Program-made: the position numbers and the translations under genes
Part shown: piece by piece, positions 1 to 8,664 of the stretch
Layout of the letters: every line of letters starts with the position of its first letter
Position numbering within the stretch: the stretch's first letter is position 1
Notes under the pieces: generated by a model
What the model was told of the DNA's origin: nothing
The model's input: only the letters and a program-made list of their open reading frames with translations
Databases searched by the model: none
NCBI RefSeq assembly: GCF_002837275.1
Contig: NZ_NXIF01000052.1
Location: forward strand, 1 to 45,332
Direction of reading: 5' to 3'
DNA: 45,332 bases
From: Malaciobacter halophilus
GTDB lineage: Bacteria; Campylobacterota; Campylobacteria; Campylobacterales; Arcobacteraceae

Positions 1-8
1 AGTTTTAT

Positions 9-27
9 GATAACGATTATCAATATA
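9..27. promoter_or_regulatory. Fur box 1 upstream of feoAB
   Basis: The sequence GATAACGATTATCAATATA matches the classical 19-bp Fur consensus (GATAAT, GATAAT, C, ATTATC) at 15 of 19 positions by eye. A nearly overlapping 15-bp palindrome, TGATAACGATTATCA, spans 8-22. It lies about 110 bp before feoA, and the fur gene itself is nearby. Iron-dependent repression of feoAB is the expected role; binding is inferred. Confidence 0.7.
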
Positions 28-52
28 TAAATAATTTTTTAATGCTTTGTTT

Positions 53-71
53 GAAAATTATTATCATTATT
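53..71. promoter_or_regulatory. Fur box 2 upstream of feoAB
   Basis: Read on the minus strand this is AATAATGATAATAATTTTC, 16 of 19 matches to the Fur consensus. Together with box 1 it gives two Fur sites in the 133 bp before feoA, an arrangement that would give tight iron-responsive control of ferrous iron uptake. Confidence 0.72.
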
Positions 72-133
72 AAGTAATATTAAATTTTAAGTTGATTATA
101 ATTTTACGAACACATTAAATATGAGGATTTTTT

Positions 134-364
134 ATGAAATTAAGTGACTTAAGTAAAGGTGATGTGGCAACAATCAAAAGCATAGATTGCGATAAAAATT
201 TAAAAAATAGATTTTATTCTTTTGGAATTATTAAAGGTTCTAAAATTACTATTGAAGAAGTAACTATGACTAAAAGCACAATAGAAGTAAAAATAAATAA
301 TACAAAAGTTGCAGTAAGATTAGTTGAAGCATCAAAAATAGAGGTTGAACATGAACAACAATAA
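134..364 (+). CDS. feoA: FeoA, small SH3-like ferrous iron transport protein
   Basis: A 76-residue cytoplasmic protein with the FeoA pattern: an N-terminal stretch MKLSDLSKGDVATIKSI, then a central SFGIIKGSKITI segment typical of the small beta-barrel (SH3-like) FeoA fold. FeoA is thought to interact with FeoB and modulate its activity. An AGGA-type ribosome binding site lies about 8 nt before the ATG. The 3' end overlaps feoB by 20 nt, so the two are translationally coupled. Two Fur boxes lie upstream, consistent with induction under iron limitation. The length is normal for the family. Confidence 0.9.
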   Translation: MKLSDLSKGDVATIKSIDCDKNLKNRFYSFGIIKGSKITIEEVTMTKSTIEVKINNTKVAVRLVEASKIEVEHEQQ

Positions 365-2462
365 AAAAGTAATAAAAGTTGCATTAGTTGGACAGCCAAA
401 TGTTGGTAAAAGTATGCTTATCAACTCAATCTCTAATGCAAGATTAAAAGTAGGTAACTTCTCAGGAGTTACAGTTGCAAAAGAGCAAGTAATATTAAAA
501 TATAAAGATTATAAGATTGAAATAGTAGATTTGCCAGGTTCGTACTCTTTAAATGAATACACACTTGAAGAGAAAGTTACAAAAGATTTTTTAAATAATA
601 ATGAATATGATATTATCTTAAATGTAACAGACTCAACAAATCTTGAAAGAAATCTTTATTTAACTTCAGAATTACTTGCTTTAGATAAAAAAATGATAAT
701 TGCACTAAATATGACAGATGAAGCAGTAAAAGAAGACATTTACATAAATGAAGTTCAATTAAGTAAAATTTTGGGAAAACCATGTATCAAAACTAGTGCA
801 ACAACAAAACAAGGTTTAGATACTTTAGTAGAAGAGATAGTAAAAAAATATGAAAATGAAAAACTACCTACAAAGCTAATCTTCTCAGATGTAATTGAAG
901 AAGAGATAGCAAATATTGTTAATTTTTTTAAAGATAGTGGATATAGAACAAATAATAGTTATAGAGAAGTTGCAATAAAACTTTTAAAAGAGGATAAAGC
1001 TACTTACAAGTTTTTCCATGATGAACCAATTTGGACAAAACTTCAACCAATACTAAATAATGCATTTGAACATCTTTATATACATTATAGTACAAAAAAT
1101 ATTGAAGATATTTTCAATGATGAAAAGTTTGCTTTCTCTAAAGGTGCTGTAACAGAAACTGTTAAAACAAATACAAAAGTTGATAAAACATTAACTGAAA
1201 AAATTGACTCAATATTAATACATAAAGTTTTTGGTTTACCTATTTTTCTATTTTTAATGTGGGGTTTATTTCAATTGACATTTGAAGTTGGAAATATTCC
1301 AATGGATATAATTGATGCATTTTTTGCAAACTTAATAGATAATACTAAAGCAGTTTTAGGTGACAATCAAATATCTTCTATTATAGCTGATGGTGCTATT
1401 GCAGGAGTAGGTGCAGTTGTACTATTTATACCAAACATTGTAATTTTATTTTTCGGTATTGCATTATTAGAGACAACTGGATATATGAGCAGAGTTGCAT
1501 TTTTACTTGATGGTTTCTTTCATAAGTTTGGACTACATGGAAAGTCATTTATTCCTTTAGTAACGGGATTTGGATGTTCAGTTCCTGCATATATGGCTGC
1601 AAGAACTCTTAAAAATGAAAAAGATAGATTACTTACACTTTTTATTATAGGATTTATGTCTTGTGGAGCTAGACTTCCAATTTATGTTCTTTTTACAGGT
1701 GCTTTTTTTAGCGAAAATAATGCAGGTAATGTACTATTTTTAATATATATTGGTGGCGCAATACTTGGACTAATTGCCGCAAAAGTTTTAAAAATAGTAG
1801 TATTTAAAAGTGAAGATGAACCTTTTGTTATGGAAATGCCAAAATATAGACTTCCATCATTTAAACTAATTTGGCATACAGTTTCAAATCAAGCAATGAT
1901 GTATCTTAAAAAAGCTGGTACATTTATTTTAGCTGCATCTTTACTAATTTGGGTTGCAAGTAACTATCCAAAACATTTAGATGTTGAAAAAAGTTATGAA
2001 CAAAAAATAGAGCTTGCAAGTACGGATGAAGAAAAATTAGCTTTAGAGAATGAACTTGCTTTATATAATCTTGAGAACTCTTATTTAGGATATGTTGGAA
2101 AGTTTTCTGAGCCATTATTTGCTCCTTTAGGTTTTGATTGGAGAATGTCAGTGGCACTTGAAACTGGTCTTGCAGCAAAAGAGATTGTTGTTTCAACTTT
2201 AGGTATTTTATATGGACTTGGAGAAGAAAATGATGAAAATTCAAAAGGTTTGGTTGAAAAAATAAAAGCAAATATTCCTTTTGCTTCTGGTATTGCATTT
2301 ATAGTATTTGTAATGATTTATCTTCCTTGTTTAGCAGCAACAATGGTATTTACAAGAGAAGCAGGTGGATGGAAATATTTAGTATATCTATTTGTATTTA
2401 CAACAGCAACAGCATGGATACTTTCATTTATCACTTATAATGTAGTATCTTTACTTGTATAA
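345..2462 (+). CDS. feoB: FeoB, ferrous iron transporter with GTPase domain
   Basis: A 705-residue inner-membrane Fe(II) transporter. The N-terminal G domain shows the G1 motif GQPNVGKS (residues 16-23), the G3 motif DLPGSYSL (from residue 62) and NMTDE as the likely G4 region. The second half holds the gate and core membrane segments, including VTGFGCSVPAYMAAR and the conserved SCGARLPIY stretch. Length is normal and there is no sign of decay. It overlaps feoA, so the two form an operon. No feoC follows: the gene ends at a hairpin shared with convergent fur. Fur boxes upstream of feoA predict repression when iron is plentiful. Confidence 0.96.
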   Translation: MNMNNNKKVIKVALVGQPNVGKSMLINSISNARLKVGNFSGVTVAKEQVILKYKDYKIEIVDLPGSYSLNEYTLEEKVTKDFLNNNEYDIILNVTDSTNLERNLYLTSELLALDKKMIIALNMTDEAVKEDIYINEVQLSKILGKPCIKTSATTKQGLDTLVEEIVKKYENEKLPTKLIFSDVIEEEIANIVNFFKDSGYRTNNSYREVAIKLLKEDKATYKFFHDEPIWTKLQPILNNAFEHLYIHYSTKNIEDIFNDEKFAFSKGAVTETVKTNTKVDKTLTEKIDSILIHKVFGLPIFLFLMWGLFQLTFEVGNIPMDIIDAFFANLIDNTKAVLGDNQISSIIADGAIAGVGAVVLFIPNIVILFFGIALLETTGYMSRVAFLLDGFFHKFGLHGKSFIPLVTGFGCSVPAYMAARTLKNEKDRLLTLFIIGFMSCGARLPIYVLFTGAFFSENNAGNVLFLIYIGGAILGLIAAKVLKIVVFKSEDEPFVMEMPKYRLPSFKLIWHTVSNQAMMYLKKAGTFILAASLLIWVASNYPKHLDVEKSYEQKIELASTDEEKLALENELALYNLENSYLGYVGKFSEPLFAPLGFDWRMSVALETGLAAKEIVVSTLGILYGLGEENDENSKGLVEKIKANIPFASGIAFIVFVMIYLPCLAATMVFTREAGGWKYLVYLFVFTTATAWILSFITYNVVSLLV

Positions 2463-2488
2463 AAGCATAAGATTATTCTTATGCTTTT
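2461..2488. terminator. Bidirectional hairpin terminator between feoB and fur
   Basis: Perfect 11-bp stem AAAAGCATAAG / CTTATGCTTTT with a 6-nt loop. The A-run and T-run ends make it usable from both strands. It overlaps the stop codons of the converging feoB and fur genes. Confidence 0.8.
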
Positions 2489-2933
2489 ATTGACAATCTT
2501 CGCAAACTCCATAAATTGTCATAATATGATCACTTAAAATAAAACTATTATCTTTTGCTACTTTAAGTTGTTGTTTCTCAATAACATCATCATTAAATTC
2601 GATAATCTTATTACATGAGGTACAAATCATATGGTCATGATGTAAAGATAGATTTAACTCATATCTTTTTGCCCCATCACCAATATCCAATGAGTTTATA
2701 ATATTTAGCTCTTCAAAAAACTTTACAGTTCTATAAACAGTAGCTATTCCCATATCAACTTTATACTCTGTTTTTGCAATATTTGCAATCTGTTCAGCAC
2801 TTAAATGTTCATCATTGAAATATAAGATTTTTAATATATAATCTTTTTGTATTGAGTTTTTAAAGCCTAACTTCGATACTGTATTTTTAAAGTTTTCTAA
2901 AAAAGACTCAAAGCTCTCTTCATACTTTTGCAC
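2487..2933 (-). CDS. fur: Ferric uptake regulator Fur
   Basis: A 148-residue Fur-family repressor. It has an N-terminal winged helix (region around GIATVYRTVKFFEE), the metal-binding HHDHMIC stretch, a CTSC pair and a C-terminal CEDC pair that together fit a structural zinc site plus a regulatory metal site. It acts as an Fe(II)-dependent repressor. The start is GTG at 2931-2933, which shares one base with the TAG stop of a small upstream ORF, indicating translational coupling. Fur boxes before feoA and before the upstream small ORF suggest it controls feoAB and its own operon. PerR is the main alternative in the family; Fur is preferred because of the feoAB context. Confidence 0.9.
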   Translation of the reverse strand: MQKYEESFESFLENFKNTVSKLGFKNSIQKDYILKILYFNDEHLSAEQIANIAKTEYKVDMGIATVYRTVKFFEELNIINSLDIGDGAKRYELNLSLHHDHMICTSCNKIIEFNDDVIEKQQLKVAKDNSFILSDHIMTIYGVCEDCQ

Positions 2934-3064
2934 TAGCTTATTCCTTTTATAACTATTATTCCTATACTAATTATCAAAGCAACTGTATATGGCTTCCAAA
3001 GATTCTTATGTATTTTTAAATTTTGTTTGTACAAAAAACCCTCTTGCTGACATTTTCTTTTCAT
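2933..3064 (-). CDS. 43-residue single-pass membrane peptide coupled to fur
   Basis: A small ORF read directly from the sequence (ATG at 3062-3064, TAG at 2933-2935). It encodes a basic N-terminus (MKRKCQQEG, then KIHKNLWKPY) followed by a hydrophobic C-terminal helix, TVALIISIGIIVIKGIS. A ribosome binding site AAGG lies 7 nt before the ATG. Its stop overlaps the GTG start of fur by one base (TAGTG), so translation of fur may depend on it. No homology is recognised. A Fur box lies about 60 bp upstream, so it probably belongs to the same iron-regulated transcript. It could be an upstream coupling ORF with no function of its own. Confidence 0.6.
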   Translation of the reverse strand: MKRKCQQEGFLYKQNLKIHKNLWKPYTVALIISIGIIVIKGIS

Positions 3065-3094
3065 AAACCAACCTTAATAATTAGTATCAATACT

Positions 3095-3100
3095 ATAATA
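3095..3100 (-). promoter_or_regulatory. Putative -10 element of the small ORF-fur operon
   Basis: TATTAT on the minus strand, inside the near-palindrome TACTATAATAGTA, about 30 bp before the ATG of the small ORF. The Fur box at 3126-3144 sits just upstream of where a -35 would be. It is weak as a motif by itself; position gives most of the support. Confidence 0.35.
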
Positions 3101-3125
3101 GTACATAATAAATACTTAATCAAAT

Positions 3126-3144
3126 ATTAATGATAATAATTATC
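3126..3144. promoter_or_regulatory. Fur box 3 between the fur operon and a divergent gene
   Basis: ATTAATGATAATAATTATC matches the Fur consensus at 16 of 19 positions, with perfect second and third hexamers. It lies in the 138-bp divergent region between the small ORF-fur operon and the 138-residue gene at 3203, so it could serve autoregulation of fur, iron control of the divergent gene, or both. Confidence 0.7.
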
Positions 3145-3172
3145 GTTTTAATCTCTTGTTAAGTTTACTTAA

Positions 3173-3178
3173 TATAAT
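3173..3178 (+). promoter_or_regulatory. Putative -10 element of the 3203 gene
   Basis: TATAAT preceded by a T/A-rich stretch, 24 bp before the ATG at 3203. The Fur box at 3126-3144 is centred about 40 bp upstream of it. Confidence 0.45.
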
Positions 3179-3202
3179 ATTTCTTTATTATAAGGAGTTA
3201 AA

Positions 3203-3619
3203 ATGTTTAATATTAGTTTAGCCTTAGTAGGACAAGTAGCTAGAAATGCAGCATTTGGAGCAATAGCAACTAAGGTAGTTGATACATTTATTCTTTCAAA
3301 AGTAAATAATAAAATTGATCAAAAAAGATGGATTAGACAATCTAAGCTTGAAGCATATGCAAAACTATCTCAAGAGATATTATCAATTGATTTAAAAAAT
3401 TTAAAAGATGAAAATATTAGAAATATAAAAGAGTATAGTGCAAAAACAATTCTACTTTTAGAAGATAGAGTTTTAATTAATAGAATTGAAAACTATTTAG
3501 AACACTTAATAAATCTAGACAAATCTTCCCATGATAGTAGTAAAGATATGCTATCAGTAGTAGATAAAAAAGGAATAGATTTAGTTATGTGCCTAAATAA
3601 GAACTTGAAAAAAGTTTAA
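3203..3619 (+). CDS. Uncharacterised 138-residue protein, possibly iron-regulated
   Basis: No family is recognised. A strong AAGGAG ribosome binding site precedes the ATG. The first 30 residues are weakly hydrophobic and alanine/glycine-rich (GQVARNAAFGAIATKVVDTF), which could be an amphipathic or membrane-associated helix. The rest is mainly helical and charged, with a KRWIRQSKLEAYAKLSQEIL stretch and paired leucine/lysine segments. It is divergent from fur across a Fur box, so iron regulation is inferred. It converges on the next gene with no intergenic space (stop at 3619, opposite stop at 3620). Confidence 0.7.
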   Translation: MFNISLALVGQVARNAAFGAIATKVVDTFILSKVNNKIDQKRWIRQSKLEAYAKLSQEILSIDLKNLKDENIRNIKEYSAKTILLLEDRVLINRIENYLEHLINLDKSSHDSSKDMLSVVDKKGIDLVMCLNKNLKKV

Positions 3620-3955
3620 TTACTTTAATTCAAATTCAGTTTTATAAGTTTTATCTTGGTCTTTAACTTTAAAAGTCCAAATGCCTTTTTTTCGTCCATC
3701 AATATATCTAAAATCATATATTGAACCATGACCAGCTGGTATTACCATATCCCTACTTCTTGATATCTCTTGGTCAGGGTCTATCCATATAAAAGTTACA
3801 TTTTTATCAAATTCAACTCTTTCTTGTATGTATTTACAAATAATTGAATTTTCATCTTTTAATATAACACAATCCACATGCTCAATCTCTTCTTGTTCAC
3901 TAGCAACAGCAAATGAGAAAAGTGATACTAATAATACTATTAAAAACTTCTTCAT
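3620..3955 (-). CDS. Small secreted (periplasmic) protein of unknown function
   Basis: A 111-residue protein with a clear signal peptide (MKKFLIVLLVSLFSFAVAS, cleavage likely after the AVAS). The mature part has two cysteines 11 residues apart (HVDCVILKDENSIICKY), which could form a disulphide, and a beta-rich C-terminal half ending in alternating GIWTFKVKDQDKTYKTEFEL. No family is recognised. It lies 3 bp downstream of a small membrane protein gene and probably shares its transcript with bpt and trpA upstream. Confidence 0.7.
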   Translation of the reverse strand: MKKFLIVLLVSLFSFAVASEQEEIEHVDCVILKDENSIICKYIQERVEFDKNVTFIWIDPDQEISRSRDMVIPAGHGSIYDFRYIDGRKKGIWTFKVKDQDKTYKTEFELK

Positions 3956-3958
3956 AAT

Positions 3959-4198
3959 CTATTCCTTCTCTTCTTCCACATCCATATACTTAATCAAAAA
4001 GTATTTAATTGGTGCGTAAAATGTTGTCATTGACACAACGGCTACAATCAACTGAACTATCTTAAATAGTGAATGAGTCTTTTCAAAAAATATTAAACTT
4101 ATATAATGACTTGCTAAAAGTGAAATTACTGCTGTAATAACAATTGCAATTAATGATACTATATTATAACTCATATTTTTCCCAAATTGCTTCTTCAT
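3959..4198 (-). CDS. Small two-helix inner-membrane protein
   Basis: 79 residues with two hydrophobic segments (about residues 13-33 and 46-66) and a short acidic tail, MDVEEEKE. Function unknown. The longest start overlaps bpt by 35 nt; the methionine at residue 9 (near 4174, MSYNIVSL) is an equally good start and reduces the overlap to about 11 nt. Its position within the trpA-bpt run suggests co-transcription. Confidence 0.65.
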   Translation of the reverse strand: MKKQFGKNMSYNIVSLIAIVITAVISLLASHYISLIFFEKTHSLFKIVQLIVAVVSMTTFYAPIKYFLIKYMDVEEEKE

Positions 4199-4901
4199 CT
4201 AAAGAAGCTCTATTTTTTAATATTTCAAATGGTTTATAGTTTACTTTATATCCCATAGAGTAATGTTCTTTAATCCAATATCCTAAATATATATATGGTA
4301 TTTCAAGCTCTTTTGCTATTTTAATTTGTGCTAAAATTGAAAACTTACCTAAAGACAACTCTGAATATTCATGGTCATAAAAACAATAAATAGCTGAAAT
4401 AGATTTAGGTAAAATATCAACTAAGGCAACAGCTACTAACTTTTCATCTTTAAAGTACAAAAACTCTTTTGTAAATTTATCCTTCCCTTCAACATATGAC
4501 CTTGCATAATCTTCTGGACTTATAGGCTGATATGGCCATTGCTTTTTTCTATGCATAAACTTGTGATATTTATCATAAAGTTTTAAATGGTCAATACTAA
4601 TACTTGGAGCTTGTATATATAATTTTGTATCTTTATTTTTATTTATTACTCTTTTTTCAGATTTTGAGAATTTATAATTTTTTGCATCAATTCTCATACT
4701 TATACATTTTGTACAGTTTGAGCATTCAGGTACAAAATGCATCTTTCCAAATCTTCTCCACCCATGCTCTAGCATATTTTGATAATCTTCAATGGAACAA
4801 TGATTTATATACCTATATCTCATATCTGAGATTTCATTACTAAAATAAGAGCACTCCCTATTCTCTTCTACAAACTCTAAGTCTTCATTTAATATTTGCA
4901 T
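4164..4901 (-). CDS. bpt: Bpt-type aspartate/glutamate leucyltransferase (N-degron pathway)
   Basis: A 245-residue aminoacyl-tRNA-protein transferase of the ATE/Bpt family. The N-terminal domain carries the cysteine cluster CSNCTKCISMRI, preceded by the conserved GWRRFG. The C-terminal GNAT-like domain contains LVDILPKSISAIYCFYDHEY and YLGYWIKEHYSMGYKVNYKPFE (conserved GYWI and MxYK features). Bpt transfers leucine from Leu-tRNA to N-terminal Asp or Glu, making the protein a ClpS substrate. It follows trpA by 2 bp. The same window also has aat, clpA and clpS. An arginyltransferase label is often used for this family; bacterial members of this type act as leucyltransferases. Confidence 0.9.
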   Translation of the reverse strand: MQILNEDLEFVEENRECSYFSNEISDMRYRYINHCSIEDYQNMLEHGWRRFGKMHFVPECSNCTKCISMRIDAKNYKFSKSEKRVINKNKDTKLYIQAPSISIDHLKLYDKYHKFMHRKKQWPYQPISPEDYARSYVEGKDKFTKEFLYFKDEKLVAVALVDILPKSISAIYCFYDHEYSELSLGKFSILAQIKIAKELEIPYIYLGYWIKEHYSMGYKVNYKPFEILKNRASLDEEAIWEKYEL

Positions 4902-4903
4902 AT

Positions 4904-5644
4904 TTACTCGTTGATTTTCTCTTTTATCTCTCTTGAAATTTTACATATTCTATCAATTTTTTCATTATATGACAACGAATCATCAATTATATGTTTTACA
5001 AAAGCACTTCCTACAATTACTCCATCAACTCCCATAGCTTTTTCTTTACAACTTTTTTCATCAACACCAAAACCAATATATAAAGGCGTATTACTGTTTT
5101 CTTTAATAGTTTTAATTACTTGTGTTAAATCTTCACTTCTTCCACTTCCTGTAATTCCAGCATAAGCTACCATGTAAATAAATTTTTTAGCATCTTTTAC
5201 AACTCTTGCTACTCTTTCTTTACTATGTGTAGGCGCAACAAATGTAATAATAGATTGTTCATATTTTTCTGCTAAAGCAACATATTTCTGCGCCTCTTCA
5301 AAAGGTAAATCAGGAATAATCTGCCCTGTAATGCCAAGCTCTTTGGCTTTTTGAAAAAAGTTTTCCATTCCATAGTTATGAAAAGGGTTTAAATATCCCA
5401 TCCATAAAGTATCCATCTTAGGAGCAATTTTTGATGAAACTTCAAATAAATCTTTTAGTTTAAAACCATTATTTAAGGCTAAAAGATTTGCTTTTTCAAT
5501 AACTGGTCCATCTGCTACTGGGTCTGAAAATGGTATTCCTAACTCTAATGTATCCACTCCTGCATCTTTCATACTTAATGCTAAATCGATTGTAAAATTA
5601 TTCTGTGGATAACTAGCTGTAATATAACCTACAAGTTTTTTCAA
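4904..5644 (-). CDS. trpA: Tryptophan synthase alpha subunit
   Basis: A 246-residue TIM-barrel enzyme that cleaves indole-3-glycerol phosphate to indole and glyceraldehyde-3-phosphate. Catalytic Glu34 and Asp45 sit in LELGIPFSDPVADGP with the family spacing, and the phosphate-binding GITGSGR and GFGV loops are present. The start is TTG at 5642-5644, supported by AGGA about 9 nt upstream. TrpB and the rest of the trp pathway are not in this window, so the gene is separated from its usual partner. It heads a minus-strand run with bpt and two small proteins. Confidence 0.95.
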   Translation of the reverse strand: MKKLVGYITASYPQNNFTIDLALSMKDAGVDTLELGIPFSDPVADGPVIEKANLLALNNGFKLKDLFEVSSKIAPKMDTLWMGYLNPFHNYGMENFFQKAKELGITGQIIPDLPFEEAQKYVALAEKYEQSIITFVAPTHSKERVARVVKDAKKFIYMVAYAGITGSGRSEDLTQVIKTIKENSNTPLYIGFGVDEKSCKEKAMGVDGVIVGSAFVKHIIDDSLSYNEKIDRICKISREIKEKINE

Positions 5645-5673
5645 AACAAAATCCTATATTTAATAAATTTGGA

Positions 5674-5679
5674 TATAAT
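5674..5679 (+). promoter_or_regulatory. Candidate -10 in the trpA/panB divergent region
   Basis: TATAAT on the plus strand, about 70 bp before panB. The 105-bp region between the two divergent genes is very AT-rich and offers further -10-like hexamers on both strands, so the exact promoters are uncertain. Confidence 0.3.
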
Positions 5680-5749
5680 AGTAACATATTATAACAAGGT
5701 TATAGATTAATATATAAAAAATAGAATTTGATTTTAAGGAACTATTATT

Positions 5750-6559
5750 ATGAGTATAATTAAAAATGATTTTGAAAAAATATCAATTACAAAAATTTTA
5801 AAAGCTAAAAACAATAAAAAACTTACAATGATTACAGCATATGATGCACTTTTTGCCAACCTTTTTCAAGAACTTGCAGATATGATTTTAGTTGGGGATA
5901 GCTTAAATATGAGCTTTGCAGGAAAACCTGATACTTTAAGTGCAACGCTTGAACAAATGATTTATCATGCAAATGCAGTTTGTACAGGTGCTTCTAAAGC
6001 TTTTGTTATTTTAGATATGCCTTTTGGAACATACATAAATAAAGATATAGCACTTAAAAACGCAGTTAAAATCTATCAAGAAACAAATGTAGCAGCTGTA
6101 AAAGTTGAAGGTGGAGAAGATAGAGCTGATATTGTAAAACATTTAACATCAAACTCAATTGCAGTAATGGGACATATTGGACTTATGCCTCAATATGTTA
6201 GAAGTGAAGGTGGATATAAAGTAAGAGGAAAAACTAAAGAGGATGAAGAACAGTTAATAAAAGATGCTTTAGCTATTGAAAAAGCTGGAGCCTTTGCTAT
6301 TGTAGTAGAAGGAGTCTTAAGTAGTGTTGCAAAAAAAATCACTGAAGCTGTAAATGTTCCTGTTATTGGTATTGGTGCTGGAAATGTAACTGATGGACAA
6401 GTATTAGTTTGGTCAGATATGTTAGGGTTTTTTGATGAATTTAAACCAAAATTTGTTAGAAGATATTTAGATGGAGCTACATTAGTAAAAAATGCAGTTT
6501 TACAATATAGAAATGATGTACAAACAAAACAATTTCCATCAAAAGATGAAGAGTATTAA
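5750..6559 (+). CDS. panB: 3-methyl-2-oxobutanoate hydroxymethyltransferase
   Basis: A 269-residue TIM-barrel enzyme of pantothenate/CoA synthesis that adds a hydroxymethyl group from 5,10-methylene-THF to ketoisovalerate. Family motifs are intact: TAYDALFANLFQELADMILVGDSL near the N-terminus (metal-binding Asp in VGDS), GHIGLMPQ mid-protein, VVEGV and the GIGAG loop. AAGGA lies 9 nt before the ATG. It is the first gene of a plus-strand run with ruvB, a permease and a response regulator. The length is normal. Confidence 0.96.
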   Translation: MSIIKNDFEKISITKILKAKNNKKLTMITAYDALFANLFQELADMILVGDSLNMSFAGKPDTLSATLEQMIYHANAVCTGASKAFVILDMPFGTYINKDIALKNAVKIYQETNVAAVKVEGGEDRADIVKHLTSNSIAVMGHIGLMPQYVRSEGGYKVRGKTKEDEEQLIKDALAIEKAGAFAIVVEGVLSSVAKKITEAVNVPVIGIGAGNVTDGQVLVWSDMLGFFDEFKPKFVRRYLDGATLVKNAVLQYRNDVQTKQFPSKDEEY

Positions 6560-6577
6560 GATTTAAGGGAGAGCATA

Positions 6578-7606
6578 GTGGAGAGATTAGTAGAAGTTGA
6601 ACAAATATCTTTTGAAGAGGACAAAAGTGAAGTAAATTTAAGACCCTCTTCATGGGATGATTATATAGGTCAAGAAAAAATTAAAAAGAATCTAAAAGTT
6701 TTTATTGAAGCTAGTAAAAAAAGAGAAGAAGCCCTTGACCATATTTTGTTTTATGGACCTCCAGGTCTTGGTAAAACTACACTTTCTTATCTTATCTCAA
6801 GTGAAATGAACTCAAATATAAAAATTACTGCTGGGCCTATGATAGAAAAAAGCGGTGACTTAGCTGCAATTTTAACTAACCTTGAAGAAGGAGATATTTT
6901 ATTTATTGATGAAATTCATAGATTAAGTCCAGCAGTTGAAGAGATATTATATCCTGCCATGGAAGATTATAGACTTGATATTATTATTGGTTCAGGCCCA
7001 GCAGCACAAACTGTAAAAATTGATTTACCTAGATTTACACTAATTGGAGCAACTACAAGAGCTGGTATGCTAAGTAACCCTTTAAGAGAAAGATTTGGTA
7101 TGCACTTTAGAATGCAGTTTTATGATCATGAAGAGTTAGCAAAAATTATTCAAAAAGCTTCATTAAAACTTAATAAGACTTGTGAAGATGATGCTGCATT
7201 AGAGATTTCTAGAAGAAGTAGAGGTACTCCAAGAGTTGCTTTAAGATTATTAAGAAGAGTAAGAGATTTTGCTGAAGTTGAAAACGAAGATACAATAATC
7301 AAACAAAGATGTAAATACGCACTTGATGAATTAGGTGTAAATGATAGTGGATTTGATGAAATGGATATAAACTTACTTGAACTTTTAGTTTCAAATAAAG
7401 GTAAACCAATGGGATTATCTACTATTGCAGCTGCATTAAGTGAAGATGAAGGAACAATTGAAGATGCCATTGAACCTTATCTTTTAGCAAATGGTTTTAT
7501 TGAAAGAACAGCAAGAGGAAGAGTTGCAAGTGTAAAAACATACGAAATGTTTAGATTAAACTATCCTCAAAGTGAAGAAAAAATCACTGAAGGTTCGCTG
7601 TTTTGA
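6578..7606 (+). CDS. ruvB: Holliday junction branch-migration ATPase RuvB
   Basis: A 342-residue AAA+ motor that works with RuvA and RuvC at recombination junctions. The sequence shows [12 protein letters not shown], Walker [10 protein letters not shown], Walker B with DEIHR, sensor GATTRAG, and the C-terminal winged helix ending near RTARGRVA. The start is GTG at 6578, with GGGAGAG upstream. It lies 18 bp after panB, and its TGA stop overlaps the TTG start of the next gene. ruvA and ruvC are not here, as is usual in this phylum. Confidence 0.97.
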   Translation: MERLVEVEQISFEEDKSEVNLRPSSWDDYIGQEKIKKNLKVFIEASKKREEALDHILFYGPPGLGKTTLSYLISSEMNSNIKITAGPMIEKSGDLAAILTNLEEGDILFIDEIHRLSPAVEEILYPAMEDYRLDIIIGSGPAAQTVKIDLPRFTLIGATTRAGMLSNPLRERFGMHFRMQFYDHEELAKIIQKASLKLNKTCEDDAALEISRRSRGTPRVALRLLRRVRDFAEVENEDTIIKQRCKYALDELGVNDSGFDEMDINLLELLVSNKGKPMGLSTIAAALSEDEGTIEDAIEPYLLANGFIERTARGRVASVKTYEMFRLNYPQSEEKITEGSLF

Positions 7607-8637
7607 AACCACAGCATTTTTTAGTTGCCATAGCAATTGCAATACTTTTTTTCTTGTTTGAACTTTTTAGTCCATTTTTAAAGGCCATTTTTGTAGCACT
7701 TCTTCTTACAGTAGCTACAAATTCACTTGACTCTTTTGTAACAATTAGAGTAAAAAGTAGAACTATTTCAGCATTTATTATGACTATTATGCTTGCTGTT
7801 ATATTTTTTGTACCTGTTATGTATTGTATATTCTCTTTTGCTAATTATTTAAATCAGCTTGACCAACAAGCAATAATGCAAAATTATGGGAAAATTGAGA
7901 ATTGGGTGATGAATATTCCCCAAGAGTTTGAGTTTTTTAAACAACAATTAACATTAATTCTTGAAAAAATCAATATTGCAGAAAGTATTAAAAATATATT
8001 ATCAATTGGTGCATATTTAGGTAAGAACTCTGCTTCTTTTATGATAGATATGTTTATGATACTTATTTTTTATTTTTTCTTTACTCTTTATGGAACAAAT
8101 CTATCTCACTATATAAAAGATATACTTCCTTTAAAAAAAGAGGATTCTAATACTTTATTTTATGAATCTTCAAATGTTATGAGTATTGTTTTATATTCAA
8201 TTTTAGTAACAGCTATTTTTGAAGGTCTTTTATTTGGCTTTTTTATCTCAGCATATGACTACAATGGTTTCTTACTTGGAGTTTTATATGGATTTGCTTC
8301 ATTAGTTCCTGTTGTAGGTGGCTTAATTATGTGGCTTCCAATAGCACTTTATGAACTGTATTTAGGTGATTTTTATGATGCAATTGTAATAGTTGCTTAC
8401 TCAATCATTGTAATTTCAATTATTGCTGACACTTTTATTAAGCCCATAATTATTAGGTATATTAATCAAAAAGTAGTAAAAACCCCAACAAAAATAAATG
8501 AACTACTGATTTTCTTTTCAATTGTCGCAGGCTTGTCAACATTTGGTTTTTGGGGTATGATTATAGGTCCAGCTATGGTAACTTTTTTTATATCAATTGT
8601 TCAATTGTTAAAAAAGTATAGTAATGATATGATATAA
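7603..8637 (+). CDS. AI-2E family / PerM-type permease
   Basis: A 344-residue polytopic membrane protein with about eight hydrophobic segments: a pair at the N-terminus, a soluble insert around residues 85-130, and C-terminal helices containing [28 protein letters not shown], the family-typical P-V-V-G-G region. Members export diverse small molecules or ions; the AI-2 name comes from one member, and the substrate here is unknown. The start is TTG, overlapping the ruvB stop (TTGA), so coupling to ruvB translation is likely. Confidence 0.85.
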   Translation: MKPQHFLVAIAIAILFFLFELFSPFLKAIFVALLLTVATNSLDSFVTIRVKSRTISAFIMTIMLAVIFFVPVMYCIFSFANYLNQLDQQAIMQNYGKIENWVMNIPQEFEFFKQQLTLILEKINIAESIKNILSIGAYLGKNSASFMIDMFMILIFYFFFTLYGTNLSHYIKDILPLKKEDSNTLFYESSNVMSIVLYSILVTAIFEGLLFGFFISAYDYNGFLLGVLYGFASLVPVVGGLIMWLPIALYELYLGDFYDAIVIVAYSIIVISIIADTFIKPIIIRYINQKVVKTPTKINELLIFFSIVAGLSTFGFWGMIIGPAMVTFFISIVQLLKKYSNDMI

Positions 8638-8664
8638 TTTAGAAAATAAAAAAGTGGTGTATTT

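Noticed and set aside
1924-2298. Antisense 124-residue ORF inside feoB
   Set aside because: Composition is a shadow of the coding strand, with no ribosome site and no family features.
3604-3630. Short stem AAAGT / ACTTT between the convergent genes at 3619 and 3620
   Set aside because: Five A/T-rich pairs only, no T-run; too weak to call a terminator.
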